Source: CAZYLZ01 sp964648335
GTDB taxonomy: Bacteria; Patescibacteriota; Minisyncoccia; Phycocordibacterales; UBA2100
Assembly (NCBI GenBank): GCA_964648335.1
Contig: CAZYLZ010000006.1
Location: 1 to 64,000 of the forward strand
Direction: 5' to 3'
Length of the DNA stretch: 64,000 nt
The translations under genes and the position numbers were made by a program. Positions 16,620-24,671 of the stretch are shown here, piece by piece (the first letter of the stretch is position 1; the number at the start of each line of letters is the position of its first letter). The notes below the pieces were generated by a model that saw nothing but the letters and a program-made list of their open reading frames with translations, was not told the origin of the DNA and did no database searches.

Positions 16620-17738
16620 CTAACGAATGACAGAAACGGCCGACTTGAATGCTTCGAGTGATTCGGGACTCGAGTTGACACGCCAATCTTTTTCTTTGTT
16701 GGCATTAAACCAGATCCACGCGACAACGTTGTATCGAGCCATCTGTGTCGAGAGCGCGTCTGTAATCCACGCGGGCTTGTCGCTTCCCGGTGCACTCGCG
16801 ATGGAAAACACGTAGATAGGCTTGCCATAATGGCGCAGACGAAAGAGCATCTTCGAGAATAACGACTCGAAGTCTTGCCACGGCCGCGCGAAATTGAACC
16901 CATCTACCCCCACCACATCGACGTATGCGTCTCCTGGATAGTACGCGGCGATATCGTTTTCGGGCGTATCGGGATTAGGTTCTTGGTTCACCGCCCAGCC
17001 CCAGGTGATGTTGTGCGGTCCCTGCGACATGACGACATCGTGCGTGTGTCGCCAGGCAAACACGAGCTTTGCAGCGGAGTTACCCGGATGCACTCCGCTC
17101 CACGGACTATCGACTAGGTTCATCTCGTGAAAAGGGGCAATGAGAATCGGGTCGCCATACTCGATGGCATCTCGTGTGAAGGAGCGCATGTAGTCATCCC
17201 ACTTTCCCGCGATAATGTCGTCGAGACTTCCCTGCGGTTCCCAAAATACGACGAAGGTCTTCGTACTGCCTTTGAGCGATTGTACGATTGTTTTCGGAAA
17301 TGCATCGCCGAACGCGACAAAATACGCAGAAAGATTTGCTGTGTGACCAACCAATGATTCGAATCGCGCTAGGTCCCCTACGTTGTCGCCTGCATAGACA
17401 CCCCAGCGGTGTGGCTGCTCGGTACCGTATGTAATCTGAGGATCGAGAGGCTTAGGTGGATTCATGACGATGGAGTTTGTAATGTTAATCGGTACCGAAT
17501 GACCCAGTGTCGTTGTAGATGGGTCAGGTTGAGCGAGGGTGGTCGGACCCGCTTCGATCGTAGCATTCTCAGTCGCCGCGGTAGACGCAAGTGCCACTGC
17601 CTGCTCAGAGAGAATGCCATCTACCTTCGGCAAATTGTCACTTGAGTCGACCGAACTGAGCCAGTAGGCGCCGCTAGCTACGAGCATACACGCGGCGAAT
17701 GAACCCAACACCAAAATCCGCCCACGAATATGATTCAT
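16620..17738 (-). CDS. GH26-like secreted protein lacking the nucleophile
   Basis: A 372-aa protein with an N-terminal membrane anchor or signal (about 8-28), a Thr/Pro-rich linker and a domain from about residue 105 that follows the beta-mannanase (GH26) pattern: YFVAFGDAFP, TFVVFWEPQG, ILIAPFHEMNLVD and DVVGVDGFNF. HEMN (204-207) supplies the acid/base Glu205. At the strand where the nucleophile glutamate is expected (KPIYVxE), the sequence reads KPIYVFSIASAPG, with Ser in place of Glu. It may therefore bind rather than cut polysaccharide. It neighbours a deacetylase and a glycosyltransferase, which suits a role on the cell's own exopolysaccharide. Confidence 0.7.
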   Translation of the reverse strand: MNHIRGRILVLGSFAACMLVASGAYWLSSVDSSDNLPKVDGILSEQAVALASTAATENATIEAGPTTLAQPDPSTTTLGHSVPINITNSIVMNPPKPLDPQITYGTEQPHRWGVYAGDNVGDLARFESLVGHTANLSAYFVAFGDAFPKTIVQSLKGSTKTFVVFWEPQGSLDDIIAGKWDDYMRSFTRDAIEYGDPILIAPFHEMNLVDSPWSGVHPGNSAAKLVFAWRHTHDVVMSQGPHNITWGWAVNQEPNPDTPENDIAAYYPGDAYVDVVGVDGFNFARPWQDFESLFSKMLFRLRHYGKPIYVFSIASAPGSDKPAWITDALSTQMARYNVVAWIWFNANKEKDWRVNSSPESLEAFKSAVSVIR

Positions 17739-17769
17739 AGGCGGATTGTAACAAATTAAGGATGTGATG

Positions 17770-18792
17770 TTACTGAAGCGTCGCGGTCTCGCTAAAGTGC
17801 GCTGCGCAGGATCCGTTGTTAAACACGGGACCGCTCGCTACCACATAATTCGACGCAGGATCCTTGATGACGGTGTGCAGATCGGTGACCGCGTCTTCGC
17901 AGGCATAGACTGCCGACTGGCTGGCACCCTGACCTCCGACCCAGATGTCGAGCCATGGATGGCCCTGGTAGCCGGTGTGGCACGGACCGTTTTGCGGGCT
18001 GTTGCCGTCTCCACAGGTGTCCTCGACGATAAAGTACCGGTGCAGGAATGGCATGTAGAAGATGGTTCCTGCAGGGTAGTCGAGGGTGTCTTTACCTCCC
18101 GAGATACTGTGACCTACCGCGACTGTTATCGGATCGGCATAGGTACCCATTCCTCCGGCGCTCGAATGGATCTTGCCATTGGATATGGCACCTCCGGCTG
18201 GTGTGTTGTCGGGCCAGCCGTAGCCGGTTATGTAGGCGGTCATGACCGATCCTGCGGGCTTCTGCACTACAGGCGCAGGAACGGTCGAGGGCGACGCAAC
18301 AACGGGCTTTGGCGTAGCGACTGGTTTCGGCACGACTGTCACCGGCACTGGAGTCGATACTGACGCGGGCTGCACTTGTGCGCAGGTTGGCACGACGACG
18401 GTTACGATCTTCGAATAACTGGCACGACGATTACTAGTATATGTCTTGACTTGGTATCGATAGCTTCCGGCTCCAGCCTTTACCGTTTCCGAGAAACCTG
18501 CGGACGGCTGCTTGCTCGACTTGTTTACCCACGAGCCAGTGCCGGGGTCCTGCCTGAACACCGAATAGGAAGTTGCATTGGTAACGGCGGGCCATGTGAG
18601 CGAGACTTTTGCGGTTCCGCTTGCGCAGCTCGCCGCAGCGGTGAGCGTGAGCTTGTTAGAAGAATATGTTTGCGCGTATGCATTGTCTGCAGTGACTGCT
18701 AACATCGACGGGTTGATAACTCCTAGAATAATCCACGCTGCTGGTACGAAGGCAGCAATAACCCACATAGTCTGGAATGATCGATGTGTCAT
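17770..18792 (-). CDS. Secreted FN3 plus double-psi beta-barrel protein
   Basis: A 340-aa protein. The start is placed at MTHRSFQTMWV, giving a signal-like segment that ends near DNAYAQ. A fibronectin-type III-like domain (about 45-135, with SLTWPAVTNATSYSVFRQD) is followed by a Pro/Val-rich linker and a C-terminal double-psi barrel (about 185-330: VMTAYITGYGWPDNTP, YADPITVAVG, YFIVEDTCGDG, HPWLDIWVGG). This resembles the RlpA/3D-domain group, in which two aspartates line the active cleft; the corresponding EDT and LDIW aspartates are present. Likely acts on wall glycan or exopolysaccharide outside the cell; substrate unknown. Confidence 0.7.
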   Translation of the reverse strand: MTHRSFQTMWVIAAFVPAAWIILGVINPSMLAVTADNAYAQTYSSNKLTLTAAASCASGTAKVSLTWPAVTNATSYSVFRQDPGTGSWVNKSSKQPSAGFSETVKAGAGSYRYQVKTYTSNRRASYSKIVTVVVPTCAQVQPASVSTPVPVTVVPKPVATPKPVVASPSTVPAPVVQKPAGSVMTAYITGYGWPDNTPAGGAISNGKIHSSAGGMGTYADPITVAVGHSISGGKDTLDYPAGTIFYMPFLHRYFIVEDTCGDGNSPQNGPCHTGYQGHPWLDIWVGGQGASQSAVYACEDAVTDLHTVIKDPASNYVVASGPVFNNGSCAAHFSETATLQ

Positions 18793-18906
18793 ATAATTAC
18801 CGTATCTTTTCAGACGCACCGGCACAACAACCATTTCACGCGCGCTTCATAAAGCAACCGAATTGCTTCACGGTCAATTATTTTCTTTTTCTGACGCACG
18901 AATGCG

Positions 18907-21900
18907 TTACGGATTCATCTGTGCGAGCCCCTGCTTCATCGTGACGACCGGGATGCCGTTTGCGACAAGATAGTTTACGTAGGTCTGGAAGTCTTCAGGA
19001 GTTGCTCCGTACTGATCGTTCTGATGATCGATCTGGTGGTACATGAGGATGAGCCACGTGTGGTTTGTCATCGCGGTCTCCGTCCACTGTTGCCACGTCG
19101 CAGCAGTCGTCGATGCATTCACCTCTTGTATCATGAGCTTGTACTTGTCGGTGGCCTTGTTGTTGTAGCCTTGGTCGACAGTGCGCGCAGCGACGTAACC
19201 GGCACTCTTTACAATCGCATCAGTGGTTGCGTTGTAGTCTCCATACGGATAGACGAAGGTATCTGCTGGCGTGATGCCGATAGCATTGAGGTCTTGCTTA
19301 GCTCCGAGGATCTCGTCAGTAGCCGACGCTGCCGACAGGGTCGTCAAAAACGGATGCGTACGGGTGTGCGACGAGACTTCGTGGCCCGAAGCGAATATCT
19401 GCTGGACCTGCGCGGTGTTCATGTAGTCCTGCGCGATGTCGAGGTGAACGTCGTCGACCGTGAGTGATCCTGCCGTCGCGATCTTGTGATACACAGCCAC
19501 GGTCTTGGTGTTAGCAGGCGGAATGAAGGTAAATGCCGCAGTCGCCCAGACAGCCGATGCTGGCACGGTACCGAGGTCTACCGTCTGCGTCGTGTTGTTC
19601 GTGAGTGTGTAGCGGACTGACACCGTGGTCGGGACCGTCGCCATGTAGCGATCGGTGTAGTTGTGCGCCTCGGCAGAAACGAGCGTCATCTCGTCAGGTT
19701 GCCACTGCGCACTGCCGCTCGCAAGCGATGCAACATCGATCTTGACGGCTTTCGCTCCCAGAACTCCGGCGACCGGGTACGTGAAGGTCGTGGTGCTGAC
19801 ACCGGTCTTGATCGCAGTCCAGTTCGCTGGCGTCGTCGACGAGAGTGCGACTTCGAATGATGGATTATCGACGCGATTCTGGTTGATCGCCTCCTGCATC
19901 GACTTGGTGATGATAAAGAAGCTTCCTTTGAGACCAGCAGCATTCAGCATCTGATAGGCCGTGTCGTACTGCGATCCCCATCCGTCGTCGAAGGTTATCG
20001 TGACGAATCCAGCGGGGAAACCATTGGGCCCCGGATCGATCGTCGAAGCCGCCTGCAGCCGAAGCGCCGCATTATCGATAGTCAGCGAGCCGTTGCCGTT
20101 GATGAGGTGGAAGATGGTGACCTTGGTGCTCGATGCCGGCGGCGTAAACGCCTGCAGTACCGACGTCCAGCTTGCCGATGGCGCGATGTTGAGCGTGATA
20201 TCCGAGTAGACGAACGAGTTATCGGAAAGTGTGTAGCGTGCGGTCAGGGTCGAGGTTGCGGTAGAGGTGTACTGGTTCGAGTATTCGTAGACCTGGCCGG
20301 GCGTTACCGCGACGTCCTCGAAGTACCATTTCGCATCGCCGTCGGTTCGGTTAGCCATCGAGACCGAAGCGGCAGCCGCGCCGTCGATACCCGCTACCGG
20401 GTAGCTGAAGGTTGTCGAGCTCGTACCCCAACCGCCCTGGAACCAGTGGTCGGGCACACCCACGACAGTCGCGGTCTCGAGCGACGGATTCTGAATGAGG
20501 TTTGGATTCTGAGGAGTCGGTGGGATGTAGAAGGTATTGAAGGTGACGGTCGACGCGTTGCCGATGTTGTTGGCAGCATCGGTCGCATATGCAGTGATCG
20601 TGTGCGAGCCATTCTTGAGAGCCTTGATCGGAATCTGCACGGTGTAGGGAGCTGCTGTAAGCTCTCCGACGATGTGGTCGATACCGTTCGTGACTTCGTA
20701 GTGCACCGCAGTAACGGCGACGTTGTCGCTTGCCGCAAAGATGAGTGTCGTCGTCGCTGCCAGGATGGAACCGGTCGTCGGCTGCGTAATTGATACGACA
20801 GGTGCTTGCGTGTCGGGTATCGGATTGTTGACGGTAACGGTGATCGGAGTCGTCGATGCTGCGTTGTTGGCTGCGTCCTTGGCCTCTGCATAGACCGTGT
20901 GCGATCCATTAATAAGTGCCGTCGTGTCGAAGGTCATCGAATACGGCGCGGTCGCGTCAACTCCGTACGACGCACCATCGACGAAGAACGTGACCTGCGT
21001 CACCGCGACATTGTCACTTGCTGTTGCCGTGAGCGATGTAGAAGTACCGACGACGGTTGCGTTAGCGGTTGGTGATGTCAGGGCTACAGTCGGCTTGGTT
21101 GTGTCTGCAGTCGTCGTCGAGTTCGATACGGTGAATGTCGCGGTGGTAGAGGTACCGATGTTCCCTGCGGCGTCGCGCGCCTGTGCGTACACCGTATGCG
21201 AACCGTTTGTGATTGATGTGGTGTTCACCGAGAGTACGTACGGAGCGGTCGTCGATTCGACTCCGAATGGTACGCCATCGACGATGAAGCGGACTCCTGC
21301 GACAGCAACGTTATCCGAAGCGGTCGCCGAGAACGATGCTGTGCCGGAGAGGGTCGCACCCGAGGCTGGCGACGTAAGCGCTGCGAGCGGCTTGGTGGAG
21401 TCAGGCGTCGAGGTCGCGCTGCCGGGGGCAGTGAGTGATGCGTTGTCGATTGTGAGCGTACCTACCGCGTTAAGTCCATGGAAGACGGTCGCCTTTACCG
21501 TGCCTGCGGGCGGCGTGAAGGTCCGTGTTATGTGTGTAAATCCGGAAGAAGCAGGTGCGGCACCGAGATCGAGATAACTGTAGGTCGGCGTCGCGGTCTC
21601 GTATTGTACGGTGACGAAACTCGAACCGGTCGACTGGTAGTCGTCCTGGAAGGTATAGGTCGTGCCTGGGGTGACAGCAACCGGCGTAAAGTACCACTTC
21701 GCGTCTCCCGAGGTGAATGCCGTGACCTGGAGCTTTGCGCCATTACCGGCCGCACCCGCCGACGGATACGTGAATGTGCGAGTAAGCGTACCCCATCCAC
21801 CCTGTGCCCAACCCAAGGGCAACGCTCCGTTTGCCGTCTCGAACGTGCCGTTGGTTATGAGATTGGATCCACTCGGAGGCACGACAATGACGTTGGAAAC

Positions 21901-22725
21901 AGTGACCGCGACTGATGCCGAGGTCGCGTTATTTGCCGATGTATCGCGTGCTCGTGCAGTGATGGCATGCGCACCGTTGGCGAGCGACGCGGTGTTAAGC
22001 GAAATGGAGTACGGCGCCGACGTGTCTTCGGCTCCCGTTGCGACACCGTCCACCAAGAACTGAACGCCAGCGACCGCTACGTTGTCCGCAGCATTTGCCG
22101 AGAGTGTTACCGTTCCCGAGATCGTGGCACCTGCAGTTGGAGCAGTCACCGATACCGTAGGAACTACGCTGTCGGTCGATGTTGCGTTCGACGTTACCGA
22201 GGCGTTATCGATCGTGAGCGTACCTACCGACGACAGTCCGTGGAAGACAGTCGCTTTCACGACGCCAGCCGGAGGTGTGAACGTGCGCGTGATATGTGAA
22301 AACCCTGCCGAGGCGGGCGCGGCCGTAAGCGAAGCATAGCTATAGACCTGTGCTGCTGTCTCGTACTGAATCGCAAGGAAACTCGAACCGGTCGACTGGT
22401 AGTCGTCCTGGAAGGTATAGGTCGTGCCTGGGGTGACAGCAACCGGCGTAAAGTACCACTTCGCGTCTCCCGAGGTGAATGCCGTGACCTGGAGCTTTGC
22501 GCCATTGCCCGTCATTCCGGGAGCGGGGTACGTGAAGGTCTTGGTGTTAGTTCCCCATCCGCCCTGTGCCCATCCTAGGGGCAGCGCTCCGTTTGCAGTC
22601 TCGAAGTCGCCGTTCACGACGAGGTTTGCCGCTGCAGTTGCTGCGAACGGATTAATGAGGATAAAGCCAGCGATGGCGGTGAGGACCAGGAGCCCTACGA
22701 GACTTGCTCTGAGTGCGCGGTTCAT
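18907..22725 (-). CDS. Giant NodB-type deacetylase with CBM-like and Ig-like modules
   Basis: A 1272-aa secreted protein. Signal peptide (1-32); CBM-like sandwich (33-178); Ig-like domain (185-280); second CBM-like sandwich (287-432); three Ig-like domains (about 440-535, 540-635, 637-732); third CBM-like module (740-892); then a polysaccharide deacetylase domain (902-1272). The NodB motifs are TFDDG (911-915), SSHTRTH (metal-ligand pair H1120 and H1124) and FVYPYG (1157-1162), with MYHQ near the end. A fourth CBM-like module (about 951-1098) sits inside the catalytic domain. Predicted reaction: removal of N-acetyl groups from a polymer, by analogy to PgaB. The position after a PgaC-like glycosyltransferase supports this. 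Confidence 0.85.
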   Translation of the reverse strand: MNRALRASLVGLLVLTAIAGFILINPFAATAAANLVVNGDFETANGALPLGWAQGGWGTNTKTFTYPAPGMTGNGAKLQVTAFTSGDAKWYFTPVAVTPGTTYTFQDDYQSTGSSFLAIQYETAAQVYSYASLTAAPASAGFSHITRTFTPPAGVVKATVFHGLSSVGTLTIDNASVTSNATSTDSVVPTVSVTAPTAGATISGTVTLSANAADNVAVAGVQFLVDGVATGAEDTSAPYSISLNTASLANGAHAITARARDTSANNATSASVAVTVSNVIVVPPSGSNLITNGTFETANGALPLGWAQGGWGTLTRTFTYPSAGAAGNGAKLQVTAFTSGDAKWYFTPVAVTPGTTYTFQDDYQSTGSSFVTVQYETATPTYSYLDLGAAPASSGFTHITRTFTPPAGTVKATVFHGLNAVGTLTIDNASLTAPGSATSTPDSTKPLAALTSPASGATLSGTASFSATASDNVAVAGVRFIVDGVPFGVESTTAPYVLSVNTTSITNGSHTVYAQARDAAGNIGTSTTATFTVSNSTTTADTTKPTVALTSPTANATVVGTSTSLTATASDNVAVTQVTFFVDGASYGVDATAPYSMTFDTTALINGSHTVYAEAKDAANNAASTTPITVTVNNPIPDTQAPVVSITQPTTGSILAATTTLIFAASDNVAVTAVHYEVTNGIDHIVGELTAAPYTVQIPIKALKNGSHTITAYATDAANNIGNASTVTFNTFYIPPTPQNPNLIQNPSLETATVVGVPDHWFQGGWGTSSTTFSYPVAGIDGAAAASVSMANRTDGDAKWYFEDVAVTPGQVYEYSNQYTSTATSTLTARYTLSDNSFVYSDITLNIAPSASWTSVLQAFTPPASSTKVTIFHLINGNGSLTIDNAALRLQAASTIDPGPNGFPAGFVTITFDDGWGSQYDTAYQMLNAAGLKGSFFIITKSMQEAINQNRVDNPSFEVALSSTTPANWTAIKTGVSTTTFTYPVAGVLGAKAVKIDVASLASGSAQWQPDEMTLVSAEAHNYTDRYMATVPTTVSVRYTLTNNTTQTVDLGTVPASAVWATAAFTFIPPANTKTVAVYHKIATAGSLTVDDVHLDIAQDYMNTAQVQQIFASGHEVSSHTRTHPFLTTLSAASATDEILGAKQDLNAIGITPADTFVYPYGDYNATTDAIVKSAGYVAARTVDQGYNNKATDKYKLMIQEVNASTTAATWQQWTETAMTNHTWLILMYHQIDHQNDQYGATPEDFQTYVNYLVANGIPVVTMKQGLAQMNP
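21616..21744. repeat. 129-bp exact direct repeat, copy 1
   Basis: Identical over 129 bp to 22378-22506, 762 bp apart. It encodes part of the second CBM-like module of the deacetylase, while the flanking sequences of the two modules have diverged. Confidence 0.9.
22378..22506. repeat. 129-bp exact direct repeat, copy 2
   Basis: Second copy, in the first CBM-like module of the deacetylase. Perfect identity next to diverged flanks suggests recent gene conversion. Confidence 0.9.
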
Positions 22726-22775
22726 ACGGATAGTTTTGATTACGAGACACGTGATTTGTAAATGAAGATCGGATA

Positions 22776-23123
22776 CTACTGCACGGGTTGGTGGTTAGCA
22801 ACCGCCGCGGCTGCCGTCTGCGTCGTCGTCCCCTCGTGCAACACGATTGACCGCAGCGCTGAGAAGTCGATCTCGGAGACGCGTGCAGACACCATACCGA
22901 ACGCGCCCGAGCTCACCCATATAAACACCAAGCCGACGATCGAGTACGAAAGGGCGCGTCGTAATATCGAATCACCTGATTGCGATGAAAGTATGTAGGT
23001 CACGCGGGGTCGCTCAACGACGACGCCGAGCCGCTCCATGCGGTGCTTGAGATACGAATAGATCATGCTTATCACCAGGATAAGCGAATGAGCAATGAGC
23101 GAAAGTCCTCCTACAGGTGTCAT
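22776..23123 (-). CDS. Small membrane partner of the glycosyltransferase
   Basis: A 115-aa protein with two hydrophobic segments (about 5-24 and 60-82) separated by a basic stretch. The start codon overlaps the glycosyltransferase stop by 4 bp (ATGA), so the two are translationally coupled. Size, topology and coupling recall PgaD, the small helper of the PgaC synthase, but there is no clear sequence motif and the link is inferred from position only. Confidence 0.6.
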   Translation of the reverse strand: MTPVGGLSLIAHSLILVISMIYSYLKHRMERLGVVVERPRVTYILSSQSGDSILRRALSYSIVGLVFIWVSSGAFGMVSARVSEIDFSALRSIVLHEGTTTQTAAAAVANHQPVQ

Positions 23124-24157
23124 ATGGTATTTGTTGATGGACCGATGTTAACGCGTGCCGGCTTAAACCAGATGAGTCGCTTGCGACGCAAGAGAATCTC
23201 CTTAAAGAACTGCTCGATGAACACGTACGAATTGATAAAGAGGAACAGCGGATAGATTGGGATCACAGCAAAGAGGTCCCAGCGCTTGCGTGTTGCCGCC
23301 GCATAGACTCCGGAAATGAAAACAAAAGCGAAGTAGATGGCTAGGAAGTAAAGGAAAAGCCCAAAGTTGAAGAATGCGAGCAAGAATGGAAGGCACGCGA
23401 AGAAGAGTCCTTCGATATAAATGATCGATATCTCGAGCGCACCGCCGGGTTTATGTACGATGTTCGAACCGTGCTTCAAGAGGTTCTGCCAGATACCGCT
23501 GTGCCAGCGTCGCATCTGATTGATGTAGGCGCGGACTGTCGTCGGATCCTGCGTATAGGCGACCGCCTTCTTCTGGTATTCGATCTTGAAATACTGCTGA
23601 TGCAACTTGAAGGTAAAGTCGAGATCCTCGGTGAGAGTGTCGTGGTCGAACCCGATATATTTGCGAAAGATGTCGGTCTTGAACGCGCCCGCGCATCCAG
23701 GGATCACAAAGAGAAATCCGATGTTCGCCTGAGCGGTTTTGTGGATGTCCTGACCCACCACGTAGTCGATCTCTCGACACGCTGTTACCCAGTTGTATTG
23801 CATGCTCTTCACGTATCCCGCTACCGCGTCGACTTCCGGGTTCTGATAGCTCTCTTCAATCGACTCGACAAACAAAGGATCGAGAATAGTGTCGCCATCG
23901 GTCGCAATGAAGACTTCGCTCGTCACATGCGCAATCCCCTGTTCTTGCGCGTAGCTTTTGTTACCGGTGGCCACAGGAATCGTTACCACCTTTATCTTGT
24001 TTCCGTAGGTCGCCAAGATCTGCGGCGTAGCGTCGGTGGAGCCGTCGTCGACGACAACGATCTCGTCAGCCGGACGTGTCTGGTTGAGACATGAGTCAAT
24101 ACACGCGCGAACGGATTGTTCTTCGTTATGACATGGGACGAGTATGGATATTCGCAT
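23120..24157 (-). CDS. Processive family-2 glycosyltransferase, PgaC-like
   Basis: A 345-aa membrane synthase. The GT-A core shows ILVPCHNEE, EIVVVDDGSTD, the DGD metal motif (ATDGDTILDP), the TEDLDFTFKL acceptor-side motif and QMRRW, the QxxRW signature of processive enzymes such as PgaC, hyaluronan and cellulose synthases. Three or four membrane segments follow (about 250-330). The start is set at MRISILVPC, 36 codons inside the longest frame, which removes a poorly conserved extension. Sugar specificity cannot be read from sequence; the neighbouring deacetylase points to an N-acetylhexosamine polymer. Confidence 0.85.
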   Translation of the reverse strand: MRISILVPCHNEEQSVRACIDSCLNQTRPADEIVVVDDGSTDATPQILATYGNKIKVVTIPVATGNKSYAQEQGIAHVTSEVFIATDGDTILDPLFVESIEESYQNPEVDAVAGYVKSMQYNWVTACREIDYVVGQDIHKTAQANIGFLFVIPGCAGAFKTDIFRKYIGFDHDTLTEDLDFTFKLHQQYFKIEYQKKAVAYTQDPTTVRAYINQMRRWHSGIWQNLLKHGSNIVHKPGGALEISIIYIEGLFFACLPFLLAFFNFGLFLYFLAIYFAFVFISGVYAAATRKRWDLFAVIPIYPLFLFINSYVFIEQFFKEILLRRKRLIWFKPARVNIGPSTNTI

Positions 24158-24671
24158 AGAATGTTCGGATTGCTTTCGCTCGGCGACTGGCTCGGTCGTA
24201 CTGATGGCGGAAAAGTGTCCGGTAGATTCGAGTATGGGCTTCACGTATGAAGCAGCGGTTAACAAAAAACCCAGGACATTGATCCAGGGTAGTACTGTCT
24301 ACGAGCTCCACGAAAAACAGACCGTTCAAGTCGTGCTTTTCTGCAATCTCTTCGTTCAGATACGAGCCGGATCGTCTGTCGTTAACCGTCATACACGAGA
24401 AGCTCTCGCGTATGCGTATAGAAATACTCCTATAAGCGGGCATCGTCAAGCAGACAAAGGATGAAAATGATGGTCGCATGTCTAACTAATGGAGAAATCG
24501 CGGCTCAGGCACCAGTGGCAATCACTGGCCCAGAGGCCTGCACGGACGTCAATATTTTTTTAACTCTCTGCATGGTAGTGTTTTCGATTGACCGGTCTGC
24601 GGTCAGCTTTATCAACGCCTTTGCAGGCGTATTCTGCAAAGGTATTTACCGGATTACAGAATCATTTCAGT
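24158..24671. other. Intergenic region between divergent genes
   Basis: About 510 bp with no convincing gene on either strand. It must hold the promoters of the glycosyltransferase and of the Ig-repeat protein, but no box pair stands out. It contains a candidate terminator (24264-24290) and a CGAGAAGCTCTCG palindrome near 24404. Confidence 0.5.
24264..24290 (-). terminator. Candidate terminator in the intergenic region
   Basis: On the minus strand an ACCC-T-GGA / TCC-T-GGGT stem is followed by six T. It would end a short transcript upstream of the glycosyltransferase, but no promoter or gene for it was found. Confidence 0.35.

Noticed and set aside
24144..24464. A 106-codon plus-strand frame between the glycosyltransferase and the Ig-repeat gene
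   Set aside because: Overlaps the glycosyltransferase start, has no binding site and an unusual composition; kept only as part of the intergenic entry.
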